Origin: Desulfococcaceae bacterium HSG9
GTDB taxonomy: Bacteria > Desulfobacterota > Desulfobacteria > Desulfobacterales > JAUCGF01
Direction: 5' to 3'
Length of the DNA stretch: 64,000 bases
Assembly: GCA_030378005.1 (NCBI GenBank)
Contig: JAUCGF010000082.1
Location: 20,707 to 84,706 of the forward strand
The notes below the pieces were generated by a model, which was given only the letters and a program-made list of their open reading frames with translations, was not told where the DNA came from and did no database searches. Positions 16,179 to 25,137 of this stretch are shown piece by piece (position 1 is the stretch's first letter; every line of letters begins with the position of its first letter). The position numbers and the translations under genes were made by a program.

Positions 16179-17867
16179 TTATGGGCATGGGGGTGAAGCG
16201 CAAGGTAATGTAGTCGTTGTCGTCGTTGTCGTGGTCGTCGGCGCGATTGTTGTCGTTGTCGTGGTTGTCGGCGCGATTGTTGTTGTCGTTGTCGGCGCGA
16301 TTGTTGTTGTCGTTGTCGTTGTCGGCGGCTGTCGTCGCGGTTGTTGTCTGTCTGGCGCGGTTGTTGTCGTTGTCGGCGCGATTGTTGTCGTTGTCGTCGC
16401 GATTGTTGTCGTCGTCGGCGCGATTGTTGTCGTCGTCGTTGGTTGTGTAGTAGTAGTCGTTGTTATCGGTACTACAACTGCGGCCGCCGGTGCGGCAGTT
16501 TGTGTCTGAGGGGTGCTTGGCTTTATGGGGGAAGCTTGTCGTTTAACAGCAGTAATGGAGTCCGATGCCTCCGCAAGTTCAGATGCAGTTGCTTCCATCT
16601 CTGACGTCTTTTGAGATACTGCTTTGATCGATGGAGACACCCCATTCCAATTAAATCCGGACACCATTGAGCGTTCGCCTTCACTAAGCGCTCGCCCCTC
16701 TTTGGTTAATTCATTTATTTTGTTCACATTTATCTTGGCATTCACAATGCTATCCCAAAATGGATCCGCGGCAAAACTTTTAGCACGGTCCAGATTAGCA
16801 TCCGCTTCCACTGCGATAGGTGATTCTTTTTCTTCCGCTGTTTTCTTTGGAACATTGGAACCTGGGGAAGTTGATGAGCCGGGACCGGGCTCTCCTATAG
16901 GATCTGGCAAAGAGGGGGATGCATCACGTGCTTTAATTGCTGAGATCATATACTTTGCAACATTAGCGATAACTTTTGCTCGTGATGCGTACATACCTGC
17001 AATACTTGCATTTATCCCCGCCACGATACTATGCATTTCAGCAGTGTCAACCACTCTGCTGAATTCTGAAGTATCTCGAATTAATCTTTTGGCTTGAGCC
17101 GCTCGTTTTTCTGATGTTTGATATGCATCATTTGATATGGCAGCGGCATCAAGAGCAAGTGTTTCAAATGAGCCATAAGTCAAGTTACCATTGTCATCGT
17201 AACCTTCAGTGTCTAGCTCTTTAACCAGCCTTTCAAGATAGCGTACCTTTCCCTCATAGTACTCCAAATTGCTACAGCATTCGATTGATTTTTCAACTCT
17301 GCATACGGCTGTTTTTATATCTATTTTACCTTGAATGACAAATTCAAAGACACTGTTGACGGCTTGATTTGTTTTCGTAGCAGCTTTTGCAACTTCAGCT
17401 TCTGAAACCATTTGAAACGCCGCCATCCTGGCTGCACCGCCAGGGGATGCTCTATATTGATTGATTGCGTTCAACTCCTGTTGAACACTATCTATCGCTA
17501 TGCTCGCTTTTTCCCTGAGCATCATAGATACTTTATCTACCTTTTCTTTTTCAGCTAAAGAACTGGCCATTTCTTCAGGAAAATAGCAAACAGAAAAGTC
17601 ACAAATAGATAAATCACACCTAGGCCAATTCATAGCCGCGGAGTCAATATACCGCTGTTCATCGGCCTCTGAGACACCTCTTTCCAACAACTTTTGATTT
17701 GCTTCTTCGTCTAATTTTTGTATAAGCAGATTTGCTTCCTGAACCGTTTTTTGGGCATTATTTATGATTTCATTTAAATCAGGGTCTCCATATTGAGCGA
17801 AGCCTCGCTGAGTAAAAATAAGCGCAACAAAAACACCCAAAACAATGCTCCATTTAATCTTCATCAT
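16179..17867 (-). CDS. Secreted coiled-coil protein with Thr-rich repeat tail
   Basis: This 562-residue secreted protein has a signal peptide (ends RGFAQ) and a mostly alpha-helical body of about 300 residues with several Cys (CDLSICDFSVC; CRVEKSIECC). A Pro/Gly/Ser linker follows (about 325-350). The last ~100 residues are almost only Thr with IAP interruptions (units such as IAPTTTTT), ending CASPPCP. The tail resembles mucin-like or cell-wall-spanning regions and would suit heavy O-glycosylation. No domain family is recognised. It is the first gene of the exopolysaccharide operon and has a good Shine-Dalgarno (GAGGAG), so it may be a matrix protein; that is inference. Confidence 0.75.
   Translation of the reverse strand: MMKIKWSIVLGVFVALIFTQRGFAQYGDPDLNEIINNAQKTVQEANLLIQKLDEEANQKLLERGVSEADEQRYIDSAAMNWPRCDLSICDFSVCYFPEEMASSLAEKEKVDKVSMMLREKASIAIDSVQQELNAINQYRASPGGAARMAAFQMVSEAEVAKAATKTNQAVNSVFEFVIQGKIDIKTAVCRVEKSIECCSNLEYYEGKVRYLERLVKELDTEGYDDNGNLTYGSFETLALDAAAISNDAYQTSEKRAAQAKRLIRDTSEFSRVVDTAEMHSIVAGINASIAGMYASRAKVIANVAKYMISAIKARDASPSLPDPIGEPGPGSSTSPGSNVPKKTAEEKESPIAVEADANLDRAKSFAADPFWDSIVNAKINVNKINELTKEGRALSEGERSMVSGFNWNGVSPSIKAVSQKTSEMEATASELAEASDSITAVKRQASPIKPSTPQTQTAAPAAAVVVPITTTTTTQPTTTTTIAPTTTTIATTTTTIAPTTTTTAPDRQQPRRQPPTTTTTTTIAPTTTTTIAPTTTTTTTIAPTTTTTTTTTTLPCASPPCP
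16200..16460. repeat. Low-complexity Thr-codon repeat
   Basis: This stretch consists of nested short repeats based on gttgtcgtt with recurring ggcgcgatt blocks, which encode (T)n-I-A-P on the minus strand. The units are multiples of three, so slippage would change tail length without frameshift. Mixed ACA/ACG/ACT codons show that the block is not a pure microsatellite. The plus-strand readings (poly-Val or Cys/Arg-rich) are by-products. Confidence 0.85.
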
Positions 17868-18710
17868 CTTTAGTTCTCCTCTTTTTTGATTTATTTTTAT
17901 ATTTTATAATCATCCCAATTATAGCTTCCATTGGCTGAAATAAAAACCGTCCATCAGAATGAAAGCAGTTGTTTAGCAAATCGAATAAGCTTAAAGTACT
18001 CACGTTTTTGAAAAAATCGAAAGTGAATCATTATGGTTTAAATATGGAGGGCAGATACGGCGCAATAATTCCGTATTAAGTAAAAATAATGAATTAGAAA
18101 AATAAGGTATGTAAGAAGTGTGTTCTTTTTATGCAATTACCCATAGCCACCCAAAAAAAACTTGAAATCTGATCTTATATCTGATTACTATTGATTTGGT
18201 CGCATCATTATCTGAATCTGAATATCAAAATTTATTTTATATTCTTAAAATATATCTTGAGCTTGAAAGATTCAAAATAAATTATTGAATAATGATAGAT
18301 AGTTTTCAGCAAAGTTGATTTTGTGTGAATATTAAACCTATCAGACAGATATTGTCAAGAAATAAAAAAAAATACGACCTAAATTGCGTAAAAAATAATT
18401 CCATACATCTAACAAAAAATTTTATGTATTAGGTCGTGTTTTCAAATTAGCTTTAACTCTCTTATTTTCAAAGAAAAAGCTGATATTGTCAGATTCATGT
18501 AACCTACTGACTATATGTTAGATTTGTGAATTTGAAAACACGACCTATTAAATTGGAATAATATTGATACTCTCGAAGGCCATAATTTGTGATTTTATGG
18601 TTCAGGTTTCAGTCCTCAGCATAAACATTCTGACACCCGACACCATAATTTAAAAATCACAAATTATGACTTTACCGAGCATACTACTTATCAGAAGGAG
18701 AGGCTTTAAA
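17868..18710. repeat. AT-rich intergenic region with two long inverted repeats
   Basis: No gene is visible in this 840-bp AT-rich gap between divergently transcribed genes. It holds a perfect 19-bp inverted repeat (arms 18430-18448 and 18529-18547, taggtcgtgttttcaaatt) with an 80-bp loop, plus a shorter third copy of the core (acgaccta) at 18374-18381. A second perfect inverted repeat of 16 bp (arms 18581-18596 and 18653-18668) lies just upstream of the next gene start. The promoters for both flanking transcripts must be here, but no confident -35/-10 pair stands out. Confidence 0.7.
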
Positions 18711-19547
18711 ATGCGCGGCACCATATCCGTATTTACATTAGTTTTTATTTTATCATGCTACGCTTTTCCGGTCCATGCCACTTATATCCGGATGTTAACC
18801 CGTTTTACTACCCAACCGACAGATTATGGGGTCAGATTGCGCCTTTTTATTAAAAACATGGGCGATGAAACGGCTCATATTATACAGAGCAAGGTTGTTA
18901 TAGCATCCGCCACAATGCATACAGACTCCATATCCCTGATTCGAACCGGCTTGGAAATTCACAGGGATTTGTTTTTCAAGATTCGTTTTCCATCACCGGG
19001 ACACTATCCTCTTGTTATAAAAACCGTGTATCGTGATAAAAACGGCCATAGGTTTTCAGTATTAAACTGCGGGTTTTATGTACATGAAAAATCGGCCATG
19101 CCCGAATTTATAATTGATTCCGGCAGTGCTGACATCGCTGAAAAGGGGAAATCCGCAATTGATTTCATTGTGCGAAATACAGGTGCAGAAACTCGGGATA
19201 TATCCTTTAAACTCCATCTTCCTGATGAATTACAGGCAGACAACGATAAAATAAAGATATCCCTGCCCCCTGAGGGCAGTCGGAAAATATCTTTTATGAT
19301 AACCAACCTTTCAGCTCTCAAGGGTTCTTCTTATGCCCTATGGCTGATGGGACGATATGAAGATACAAAAAAAAATCTGCATTATACCGGGTATGGGACG
19401 GGGATGATAAAAATTAAGCCGAAAGCCTCGTTTTTGAGGCTTCCTCAATGGGTGCTGATCGGAGCTGATTCCATCCTTATTATATTGTTTATCCTGTTTC
19501 AGTTTAAATGGTTGATCCCATACTTTAAATTTAGCCGGAATTCATAA
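18711..19547 (+). CDS. Secreted/membrane-anchored Ig-like protein (NEW3/CARDB-like)
   Basis: This protein of about 278 residues has a signal peptide (ends PVHATY), two beta-sandwich-like repeats and a C-terminal membrane helix (LIGADSILIILFILFQF). The repeats show the pattern of bacterial CARDB/NEW3 Ig folds (FIKNMGDETAHIIQSKVVI; FIVRNTGAETRDISFKLHL). The start at 18711 is chosen because AGAAGGAGAGG lies just upstream; an upstream ATG would add 15 basic residues. It ends 2 bp before the large membrane protein and is surely co-transcribed with it, suggesting a periplasmic accessory to that protein. Function is otherwise unknown. Confidence 0.75.
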   Translation: MRGTISVFTLVFILSCYAFPVHATYIRMLTRFTTQPTDYGVRLRLFIKNMGDETAHIIQSKVVIASATMHTDSISLIRTGLEIHRDLFFKIRFPSPGHYPLVIKTVYRDKNGHRFSVLNCGFYVHEKSAMPEFIIDSGSADIAEKGKSAIDFIVRNTGAETRDISFKLHLPDELQADNDKIKISLPPEGSRKISFMITNLSALKGSSYALWLMGRYEDTKKNLHYTGYGTGMIKIKPKASFLRLPQWVLIGADSILIILFILFQFKWLIPYFKFSRNS

Positions 19548-19549
19548 AA

Positions 19550-22372
19550 ATGTCAAACATAGAAAAAAAATTAAAATTCATTTTGTCTCAAAAGCTTGCC
19601 GTAGCATGTTTTTTTCTGATCCTGTTCATTTTTTTAACAGGATATTTCAAGCCGTCTTTGATATTTTCCGATACAACCACAACAGGAGGTGACACCGGGG
19701 CCCACAATCTCCTGGCCTGGCATCTTAAAACCGAGCTGTTGCCCCAGGGAAAAATTATTGGCTGGTATCCCTACTCTTTTGCAGGTCTTCCCCTGTTCCA
19801 ATATTATTTCCCCCTGCCATATCTTTTTATTGCCTTTTTAAGCTTTGTCATTCCGTTCAATATCGCTTTCAAACTGGTCAGCATCACCGGTGTTTTCTTT
19901 TTACCGGCAGCGGTCTTTTTGTGTTTCCGGGCTATGAAATTCAAATCTCCGGTTTCCCTTGTAACAGCGGCCTTATGTTTGCTCTTTCTTTTCAAGGAAG
20001 AGGGGATTGCCGCAGGAGGCACGATTAAAAGCATGCTTGCCGGACAATTCCCGTACAGCATCGGCCTTTCTTTGATGGTGCTGACTTTGGGAATTGTTTA
20101 TAAAGGAATTTCAGAAAATCGTCATGTAATTTTGACCGGTTTTTTGATAGCCGCTATTGTATTATGCCACGGTTTCGCACTTATTCCCTTAATGGCAGCC
20201 TCTCTTTTTTTTATCCTTGAAGATATCGGCCGGCTGAAAATTTCAAAAACTGTCTGGTTGGCAAAAGTTTTCGGGCTTGGATTTTTTCTGTCAGGGTTTT
20301 GGTCAATTCCCTATCTTTTCAAACGTGAATGGGCCATGATCGTCTTAAGTTACTCGGGGTTGAGCGCAAGTCTTGATTTTTTGGTTGCACCACGATTCGT
20401 GATCCCGATATCTATTGCTATCACAGGTATTATCTTATCTTTTATTTTCAAACAGGAAATTCGCAGGCAATTATATGTTTTTTTCTGGCTTATGATTCTT
20501 ATCGGATTTACATGGGGGTTGAAATCCTCCCTATTACAGTCAAGATATTCAAATCTCATGTTTTTGTTCGCTCTTATGGCCGCCGGAACGGCGTTAAAGG
20601 CTGTTTTACCTTATATAAAGGCTGCCTGGCTTCTTCCTTTTATCGCTCTTTTAAGTGTCATAACAGTTATAAGACCGGATTTAAAAGAGATTCCTTTATG
20701 GATTGAGTGGAATTACCAAGGTGTGGAAAAAAAGAGCACCTGGCCTGTGTACCGTGATATAAACGAATTTTTTGCGAAAAAAGATTTTCACGGTCGAATT
20801 GATTTCGAGTATTATAATTACAATTCAATGGGCAGTCCTCGTATATTTGAATTAAGCCCTATGTTCCATAAAAAGCCGGTGATGGAAGGGCTTTTATTTG
20901 AATCTTCCCTTACCTATCCTTTTTTCTTTTATCTTCAGCACGAAACATCTGAATCTTCATGGTGGCCCGGTTTTTCCATCAAGATGCCAAAACAGGATAT
21001 GAAAAAAGCACTGAACGATTTAAGGCTTTTCAATGTTCGTTATTTCGTAGCGCGCCATGAAAAAACAAAGCGCTTGGCTTCTTTGATTCCGGAGCTTGTA
21101 ATGGAAAGGGATGTAGGCCCGATGCGGATATATCGTGTGGAACCGGAAGGCCGATATGTTACAGCTTTGGAAAAAGAACCGGTGCTGGTAATTGCCAATG
21201 ACTGGAAGGATTGGGCTTATGCCTGGATGGGGGCGGATCGGCGAGATGTGTCTCTCGTATTCGTAAAACCTGAAGACAAAAGAGAAGCTGCCGACGATTT
21301 CAAAATTGTGTTAGACGGACAAGAATCCCTCCGAACAAATGATCAAGGCCGGGTAAGGGGTACAGACAGGCTGATCCGTGAAATGATGGATAAAAGCCGG
21401 CCATGCGGCATACAAAAAGATTGTGTTATTGAAGAAAAAATTGAAAGCGACCGGATTTATTTTAAAACCAGATGCGTGGGAAAGCCCCATCTTATAAGGA
21501 CGACTTTTTTCCCTAACTGGAAAGTTCGGGGAGCTTCACGAATATATCATGCCAGCCCCTCATTGATGATAGTTATCCCCGAAACTGATGAAGTTGAGCT
21601 TTATTACGGAAGACTTCCTGCGGATATCATCGGAATTCTTGCATCTGCCCTGGCTTTTTCAGGAGCCCTTCTGATTTTGATATTTCCAGGCATGACGATA
21701 ATTTCACGATCTCAAACTCGCTTAATGTCTATGGAATCATATCTGAATGCTGTTATGGAAAAATTAAGGCATTTTCTTGGCCGCAAAGGGATTAAAAAAA
21801 AGTTTTTCATTTTCGTGGGAATAATTATCGCGTCAGGATTCGTATTTTTTGCGCTCAGACATTTTATGGTAATAAATGATCGGTGTAATACATATTGCAA
21901 AAATGGGGGAGTCGAGAATATCGATCCTGCTATTTTAAGTCTCGAAGATAAGATTCAGACCGGATTTGCTTATCCGGAAAGCAAAAAAGAACATGAATTT
22001 GTATGTGAAGGCGGAGCGCTGTGCGATAAAACCCGCAAGAAATTCGTATATGTCAATTCAGGGCGGATAAGATTCAAACTTAATGGACACAAAGGACGTG
22101 ATCATCTATTAACCATTGTCACTTCTGATAATTTTAATTGCAGGAGTAACACGGTTTTTCTAAATGGCAGAAAACTCGGTAAAATGGTTGGCTACGGAGA
22201 AAACCACACAGAGGAACGCTTTGAATATTTCGTTCCCGGAAAGCTCATGGAAAAAACCAGGGTTGATGTTACAATTATAAAGGACACTGACCAGTGTTAT
22301 GGTTTCGATATCTCCGGTGTGGAGTTGTCTTCCATTGAGTGTGACTGTTCACAAGACGGTTCAGGGCTGTAG
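19550..22372 (+). CDS. Large GT-C-like membrane protein (PTPS-related domain family)
   Basis: This 940-residue inner-membrane protein starts with a helix and then the motif TTTGGDTGAHNLLAWHLK. The acidic GGDTGAH in the first periplasmic loop, followed by PLFQYYFPLPYL, is typical of the family annotated as 6-pyruvoyl-tetrahydropterin synthase-related membrane proteins, which look like GT-C glycosyltransferases. About 11 membrane segments fill residues 1-380. A long soluble domain (about 385-690) and two later helices precede a C-terminal beta domain with several Cys (HCNTYC-like, CEGGALC, CDC). A polyprenyl-sugar-dependent transferase role is plausible but not shown. The end overlaps the convergent GT2 gene by 12 bp. 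Confidence 0.75.
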   Translation: MSNIEKKLKFILSQKLAVACFFLILFIFLTGYFKPSLIFSDTTTTGGDTGAHNLLAWHLKTELLPQGKIIGWYPYSFAGLPLFQYYFPLPYLFIAFLSFVIPFNIAFKLVSITGVFFLPAAVFLCFRAMKFKSPVSLVTAALCLLFLFKEEGIAAGGTIKSMLAGQFPYSIGLSLMVLTLGIVYKGISENRHVILTGFLIAAIVLCHGFALIPLMAASLFFILEDIGRLKISKTVWLAKVFGLGFFLSGFWSIPYLFKREWAMIVLSYSGLSASLDFLVAPRFVIPISIAITGIILSFIFKQEIRRQLYVFFWLMILIGFTWGLKSSLLQSRYSNLMFLFALMAAGTALKAVLPYIKAAWLLPFIALLSVITVIRPDLKEIPLWIEWNYQGVEKKSTWPVYRDINEFFAKKDFHGRIDFEYYNYNSMGSPRIFELSPMFHKKPVMEGLLFESSLTYPFFFYLQHETSESSWWPGFSIKMPKQDMKKALNDLRLFNVRYFVARHEKTKRLASLIPELVMERDVGPMRIYRVEPEGRYVTALEKEPVLVIANDWKDWAYAWMGADRRDVSLVFVKPEDKREAADDFKIVLDGQESLRTNDQGRVRGTDRLIREMMDKSRPCGIQKDCVIEEKIESDRIYFKTRCVGKPHLIRTTFFPNWKVRGASRIYHASPSLMIVIPETDEVELYYGRLPADIIGILASALAFSGALLILIFPGMTIISRSQTRLMSMESYLNAVMEKLRHFLGRKGIKKKFFIFVGIIIASGFVFFALRHFMVINDRCNTYCKNGGVENIDPAILSLEDKIQTGFAYPESKKEHEFVCEGGALCDKTRKKFVYVNSGRIRFKLNGHKGRDHLLTIVTSDNFNCRSNTVFLNGRKLGKMVGYGENHTEERFEYFVPGKLMEKTRVDVTIIKDTDQCYGFDISGVELSSIECDCSQDGSGL

Positions 22373-23092
22373 CAATTGTTCGCGTATCTTAAAATATTGT
22401 TTCCTTTCGCATAGGATTTCCGGCACGATACGCTTGGCTTCTTTTAAAAAGGAAATCCTTGTTTTTCGCATTTCGGATTTAAAAATTACAGGTATCTCTT
22501 TGATTTTATAATTCATTGCCTGAAAGTAGATTGCAATCTGGGTTTCAAGAAAGGCCGTATCGGCTGTCAACGCGGGTAAAACCTTATTCATGGCATCTTT
22601 GCGCCATAGCAGACTTCCCTGAGGGTCCTTTACATCAAGGCTGAAAAATCCTTTAAGAACCATACTATATGCAAGGGTCAAAAGTTTTCTGGCCATTGAG
22701 CGTTTTATCTGTGAATCCGGGTGTGCCTTGGAACCGACCACAAGATCGCAGTCGGATATGGCCGCTATCGATTCGGATATGATATCCGTTCCAAAGGGCA
22801 GATCAATAGCGTAAAACATACCAAACTCAAAGCTGCCGGATTCCCGAATTCCGTGTTTGAGTCCCACGCCTATGCCTCGCGCCTGATTGTCAAAAGCACG
22901 GATTCGCGGATTATCAGACGCAAGTTGCAAAGCGATTTTATATGTCATATCGGTGCATCCGTTTCCACACAAAAGGATTTCGAAGTCATCAATACAAGGC
23001 TCATTTTCCATATAATTGATCGTCTTTCCAACCTGTGACATGATGATTTCAGCTTCGTTATGCAGGGGGAAAATAAGACTGATTCTATTCAT
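22361..23092 (-). CDS. Glycosyltransferase family 2 (polyprenyl-phosphate glycosyltransferase-like)
   Basis: This 243-residue GT-A enzyme begins ISLIFPLHNEAEII and has LLCGNGCTD in the nucleotide-sugar fold. The usual DADLQ-like metal motif is replaced by YAIDLPFG, which keeps one Asp. DPQGSLLWRKDAM matches the DPM1-like dolichyl/undecaprenyl-phosphate transferase subgroup. There are no C-terminal membrane helices, so it would need a partner or act peripherally. It follows the hexapeptide transferase with 3 bp between genes. Supply of a lipid-linked sugar to the convergent GT-C-like protein is an attractive inference. Confidence 0.82.
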   Translation of the reverse strand: MNRISLIFPLHNEAEIIMSQVGKTINYMENEPCIDDFEILLCGNGCTDMTYKIALQLASDNPRIRAFDNQARGIGVGLKHGIRESGSFEFGMFYAIDLPFGTDIISESIAAISDCDLVVGSKAHPDSQIKRSMARKLLTLAYSMVLKGFFSLDVKDPQGSLLWRKDAMNKVLPALTADTAFLETQIAIYFQAMNYKIKEIPVIFKSEMRKTRISFLKEAKRIVPEILCERKQYFKIREQLLQP

Positions 23093-23095
23093 GGC

Positions 23096-23668
23096 TCAAC
23101 ACACATTATTAAAAGTATGGTTATATTTTTTGCCGCAGGCGTTACATACAAAACGCATTACGTCTCTGGTTTCGGATTTGAGCAGCTTTCCGCATTCGCA
23201 CACAAATCCTTTCAACCTGCTGGGATTGCCCATCATAAGGGCATGGGGCAGGATGTCGTTTGTCACAACGGAACCCGCGCCTATCATCGAATAACTCCCG
23301 ATTTCAATTCCGCATAAAATCGTTGCATTGGCCCCGATGGAAGCGCCTTCACGGATATAGGTGGGAACTATCTCCCAGTCAGGTGATATTGAACGAGGGT
23401 ACATGTCATTGGTGAATGTGGCATTCGGTCCTATATAAACCTTGTCCTCTATAACGATCCCCTTGTAAATGGATACTCCGTTTTGGATTTTGACATAATC
23501 CCCTATCGCGACCCCGGTATCAATATAGACGCCCTTGCCCAGTACGCATTCTTTCCCTATCCGGGAGTGTTCTCGGACATGAGCATGGTGCCAAATATTG
23601 CTTTTTTTCCCGATTACCACATCATGTTCGACTACAGCAGTGGGATGAATATAAAAGGTTTCAGGCAT
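23096..23668 (-). CDS. Left-handed beta-helix acyltransferase (WbpD/WlbB-like)
   Basis: This is a 190-residue hexapeptide-repeat acetyltransferase. The repeated [LIV]-G-x4 pattern covers residues 8-150 (IHPTAVVEHDVVIGKKSNIW; ASIGANATILCGIEIGSYSMI). The sequence FTNDMYPRS matches the family that N-acetylates 3-amino sugars of UDP-GlcNAc(3N)A type. The C-terminus adds a small Cys-rich ribbon (CECGKLL and CNACGKKY), which suggests a zinc site. It sits directly upstream of the GT2 gene and likely supplies its modified sugar. Confidence 0.85.
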   Translation of the reverse strand: MPETFYIHPTAVVEHDVVIGKKSNIWHHAHVREHSRIGKECVLGKGVYIDTGVAIGDYVKIQNGVSIYKGIVIEDKVYIGPNATFTNDMYPRSISPDWEIVPTYIREGASIGANATILCGIEIGSYSMIGAGSVVTNDILPHALMMGNPSRLKGFVCECGKLLKSETRDVMRFVCNACGKKYNHTFNNVC

Positions 23669-23905
23669 CGGGCAATTTCCTCCTTTACTTCCATGTATTA
23701 AAGCGTTGTTTGCAAAACAATTTTAAAGTGTCGCACAAATGAATTCTCTTTCATATTTATTAAAACAGCAAATCCGCTTATGCAATGAAAATCATGTATC
23801 AGGGCTGTTCAGTTGTAAAATTTATTGATAAACAATAATTTTTGCAGTATTCAGAGTTTAACAGCAACACATGACACCTACAACCAAAAACAAGGAGGCC
23901 CTTTT

Positions 23906-24625
23906 ATGATTCACCTTCCAATTTACGCCACAAAAGAGAATTATACCGTTAATCCCACGAAAATTATTGCACTAGGGCTTAACTATAAAGCTCATATTGA
24001 AGAAAGCCAGAGTGTCAAAGTTAAAGGCTTTACAAATGAAATACCGCATGAGCCGATTCTTTTTGCCAAAACACCCAATGTCCTGATTGGCCCTGAACAG
24101 CCCATTGTCATTCCTCAATTCTTAAAAAAATACCCTTTTAGGACGCCGCGGATTGATTATGAAGCCGAATTGGCCCTTATAATAAAGGACAAATGCAAAG
24201 CGGTTCCGGAGAATGAGGCGCTTGACCATATTTTGGGATTCACATGTATGAACGATGTGAGCCAGCGCAACCTTCAGAACAGTGAACGCGCCGGCTGGTT
24301 CAGAGGAAAATCGTTTGATACGTTCGGTCCGATAGGACCGCAAATTGTGCGTCCCCAGGATATCGGCAATCCCCAGAATCTTTCAATCCGATGCCGCCTG
24401 AATGGAAAAACCGTTCAGGATTCTGACACCAGACACATGATTTTTTCAATCACCGAAATCATTACGTTTGTTTCCCTGAATTTCACGCTCATGCCAGGGG
24501 ATATTATTACAACAGGCACTCCGAGCGGCGTCGGGCCGATTCAAGACGGTGACACGGTGGAAGTGGAGATTGAAAAAATCGGTGTTTTACGAAATCCTGT
24601 GGTTGAAGAACGCGTTAGTGAATAA
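23906..24625 (+). CDS. Fumarylacetoacetate hydrolase family protein
   Basis: This 239-residue enzyme of the FAH superfamily hydrolyses or hydrates 2-oxo acids such as acylpyruvates or 2-hydroxydienoates. The start at 23906 follows AAGGAGG by 7 bp. IIALGLNYKAHIEES opens the FAH fold. The metal site is visible as DYEAELALI plus FTCMNDVSQRN, and GDIITTGTPSGVGP is the conserved C-terminal signature. It is a lone gene followed by a terminator. Its substrate cannot be assigned; proximity to aromatic-degradation genes may be coincidental. Confidence 0.88.
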   Translation: MIHLPIYATKENYTVNPTKIIALGLNYKAHIEESQSVKVKGFTNEIPHEPILFAKTPNVLIGPEQPIVIPQFLKKYPFRTPRIDYEAELALIIKDKCKAVPENEALDHILGFTCMNDVSQRNLQNSERAGWFRGKSFDTFGPIGPQIVRPQDIGNPQNLSIRCRLNGKTVQDSDTRHMIFSITEIITFVSLNFTLMPGDIITTGTPSGVGPIQDGDTVEVEIEKIGVLRNPVVEERVSE

Positions 24626-24639
24626 GACAAATTTAAAAT

Positions 24640-24672
24640 AATGTAGGGCAAATTATCAATTTGCCCTACATT
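24640..24672. terminator. Bidirectional terminator between convergent genes
   Basis: Perfect 13-bp arms (aatgtagggcaaa at 24640-24652 and its complement at 24660-24672) enclose a 7-base loop. It sits 15 bp after the FAH-family stop and 31 bp from the end of the convergent DUF35 gene. There is no long U-tract, but the position suits a shared terminator. Confidence 0.7.
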
Positions 24673-24703
24673 ATCGGTCTTACAAATAAGGATGCTTCCT
24701 TTT

Positions 24704-25135
24704 TTACGCTTTTTGAAACGTATAAGTAAGCTTTCCGTTCTTGGTCTCAGTTACAACGGCTTTCATATCCATATCCACCTTTAAGGCGTCGAAGGAAACT
24801 GAACCGTCAATGCGCCCGAACACTTTATATTCGCCGAAATCCACCAAAGCGATGGTATAAGGCAAATCATCTTTAAAACCGGAAGGCGCATATTTCAGCG
24901 CACTGTAACTTACCAGTTTACCGGTGCCGGTCACTTCGAACCAGTCCATATCACTGTCCAAAGAATGAAAGCAATCCGCACGGGGAGGAAAAAATTTCTT
25001 TCCGCAGGTTTTGCACCGGGCGCCCATTAATTTACCCTGTTCCAGAAAATCAATAAAATCATTTATACGCGTTACATCTGTGAAACTCACAGTTCCGAAT
25101 TTGTTAAACCGCGCATCTATCTCTTTTTTGGCCAT
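24704..25135 (-). CDS. DUF35 OB-fold/zinc-ribbon acyl-CoA-associated protein
   Basis: This 143-residue protein partners SCP2-type thiolases. It has a zinc ribbon (CKTCGKKFFPPRADC) at about residues 40-54 followed by an OB-fold (GTGKLVSYSALKYAP; PYTIALVDFGEY). In characterised archaeal complexes such proteins bridge thiolase and HMG-CoA synthase and channel the acyl-CoA. It lies 2 bp after the thiolase gene, so a thiolase-DUF35 complex is expected. Only the third ribbon Cys is clear; the fourth ligand is not obvious. Confidence 0.88.
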   Translation of the reverse strand: MAKKEIDARFNKFGTVSFTDVTRINDFIDFLEQGKLMGARCKTCGKKFFPPRADCFHSLDSDMDWFEVTGTGKLVSYSALKYAPSGFKDDLPYTIALVDFGEYKVFGRIDGSVSFDALKVDMDMKAVVTETKNGKLTYTFQKA

Positions 25136-25137
25136 AA

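Noticed and set aside
16217..16604. Plus-strand open frames rich in Val, Cys/Arg or Ser/Leu opposite the Thr-rich tail
   Set aside because: They are antisense readings of the low-complexity Thr codons, with no ribosome site or family resemblance.
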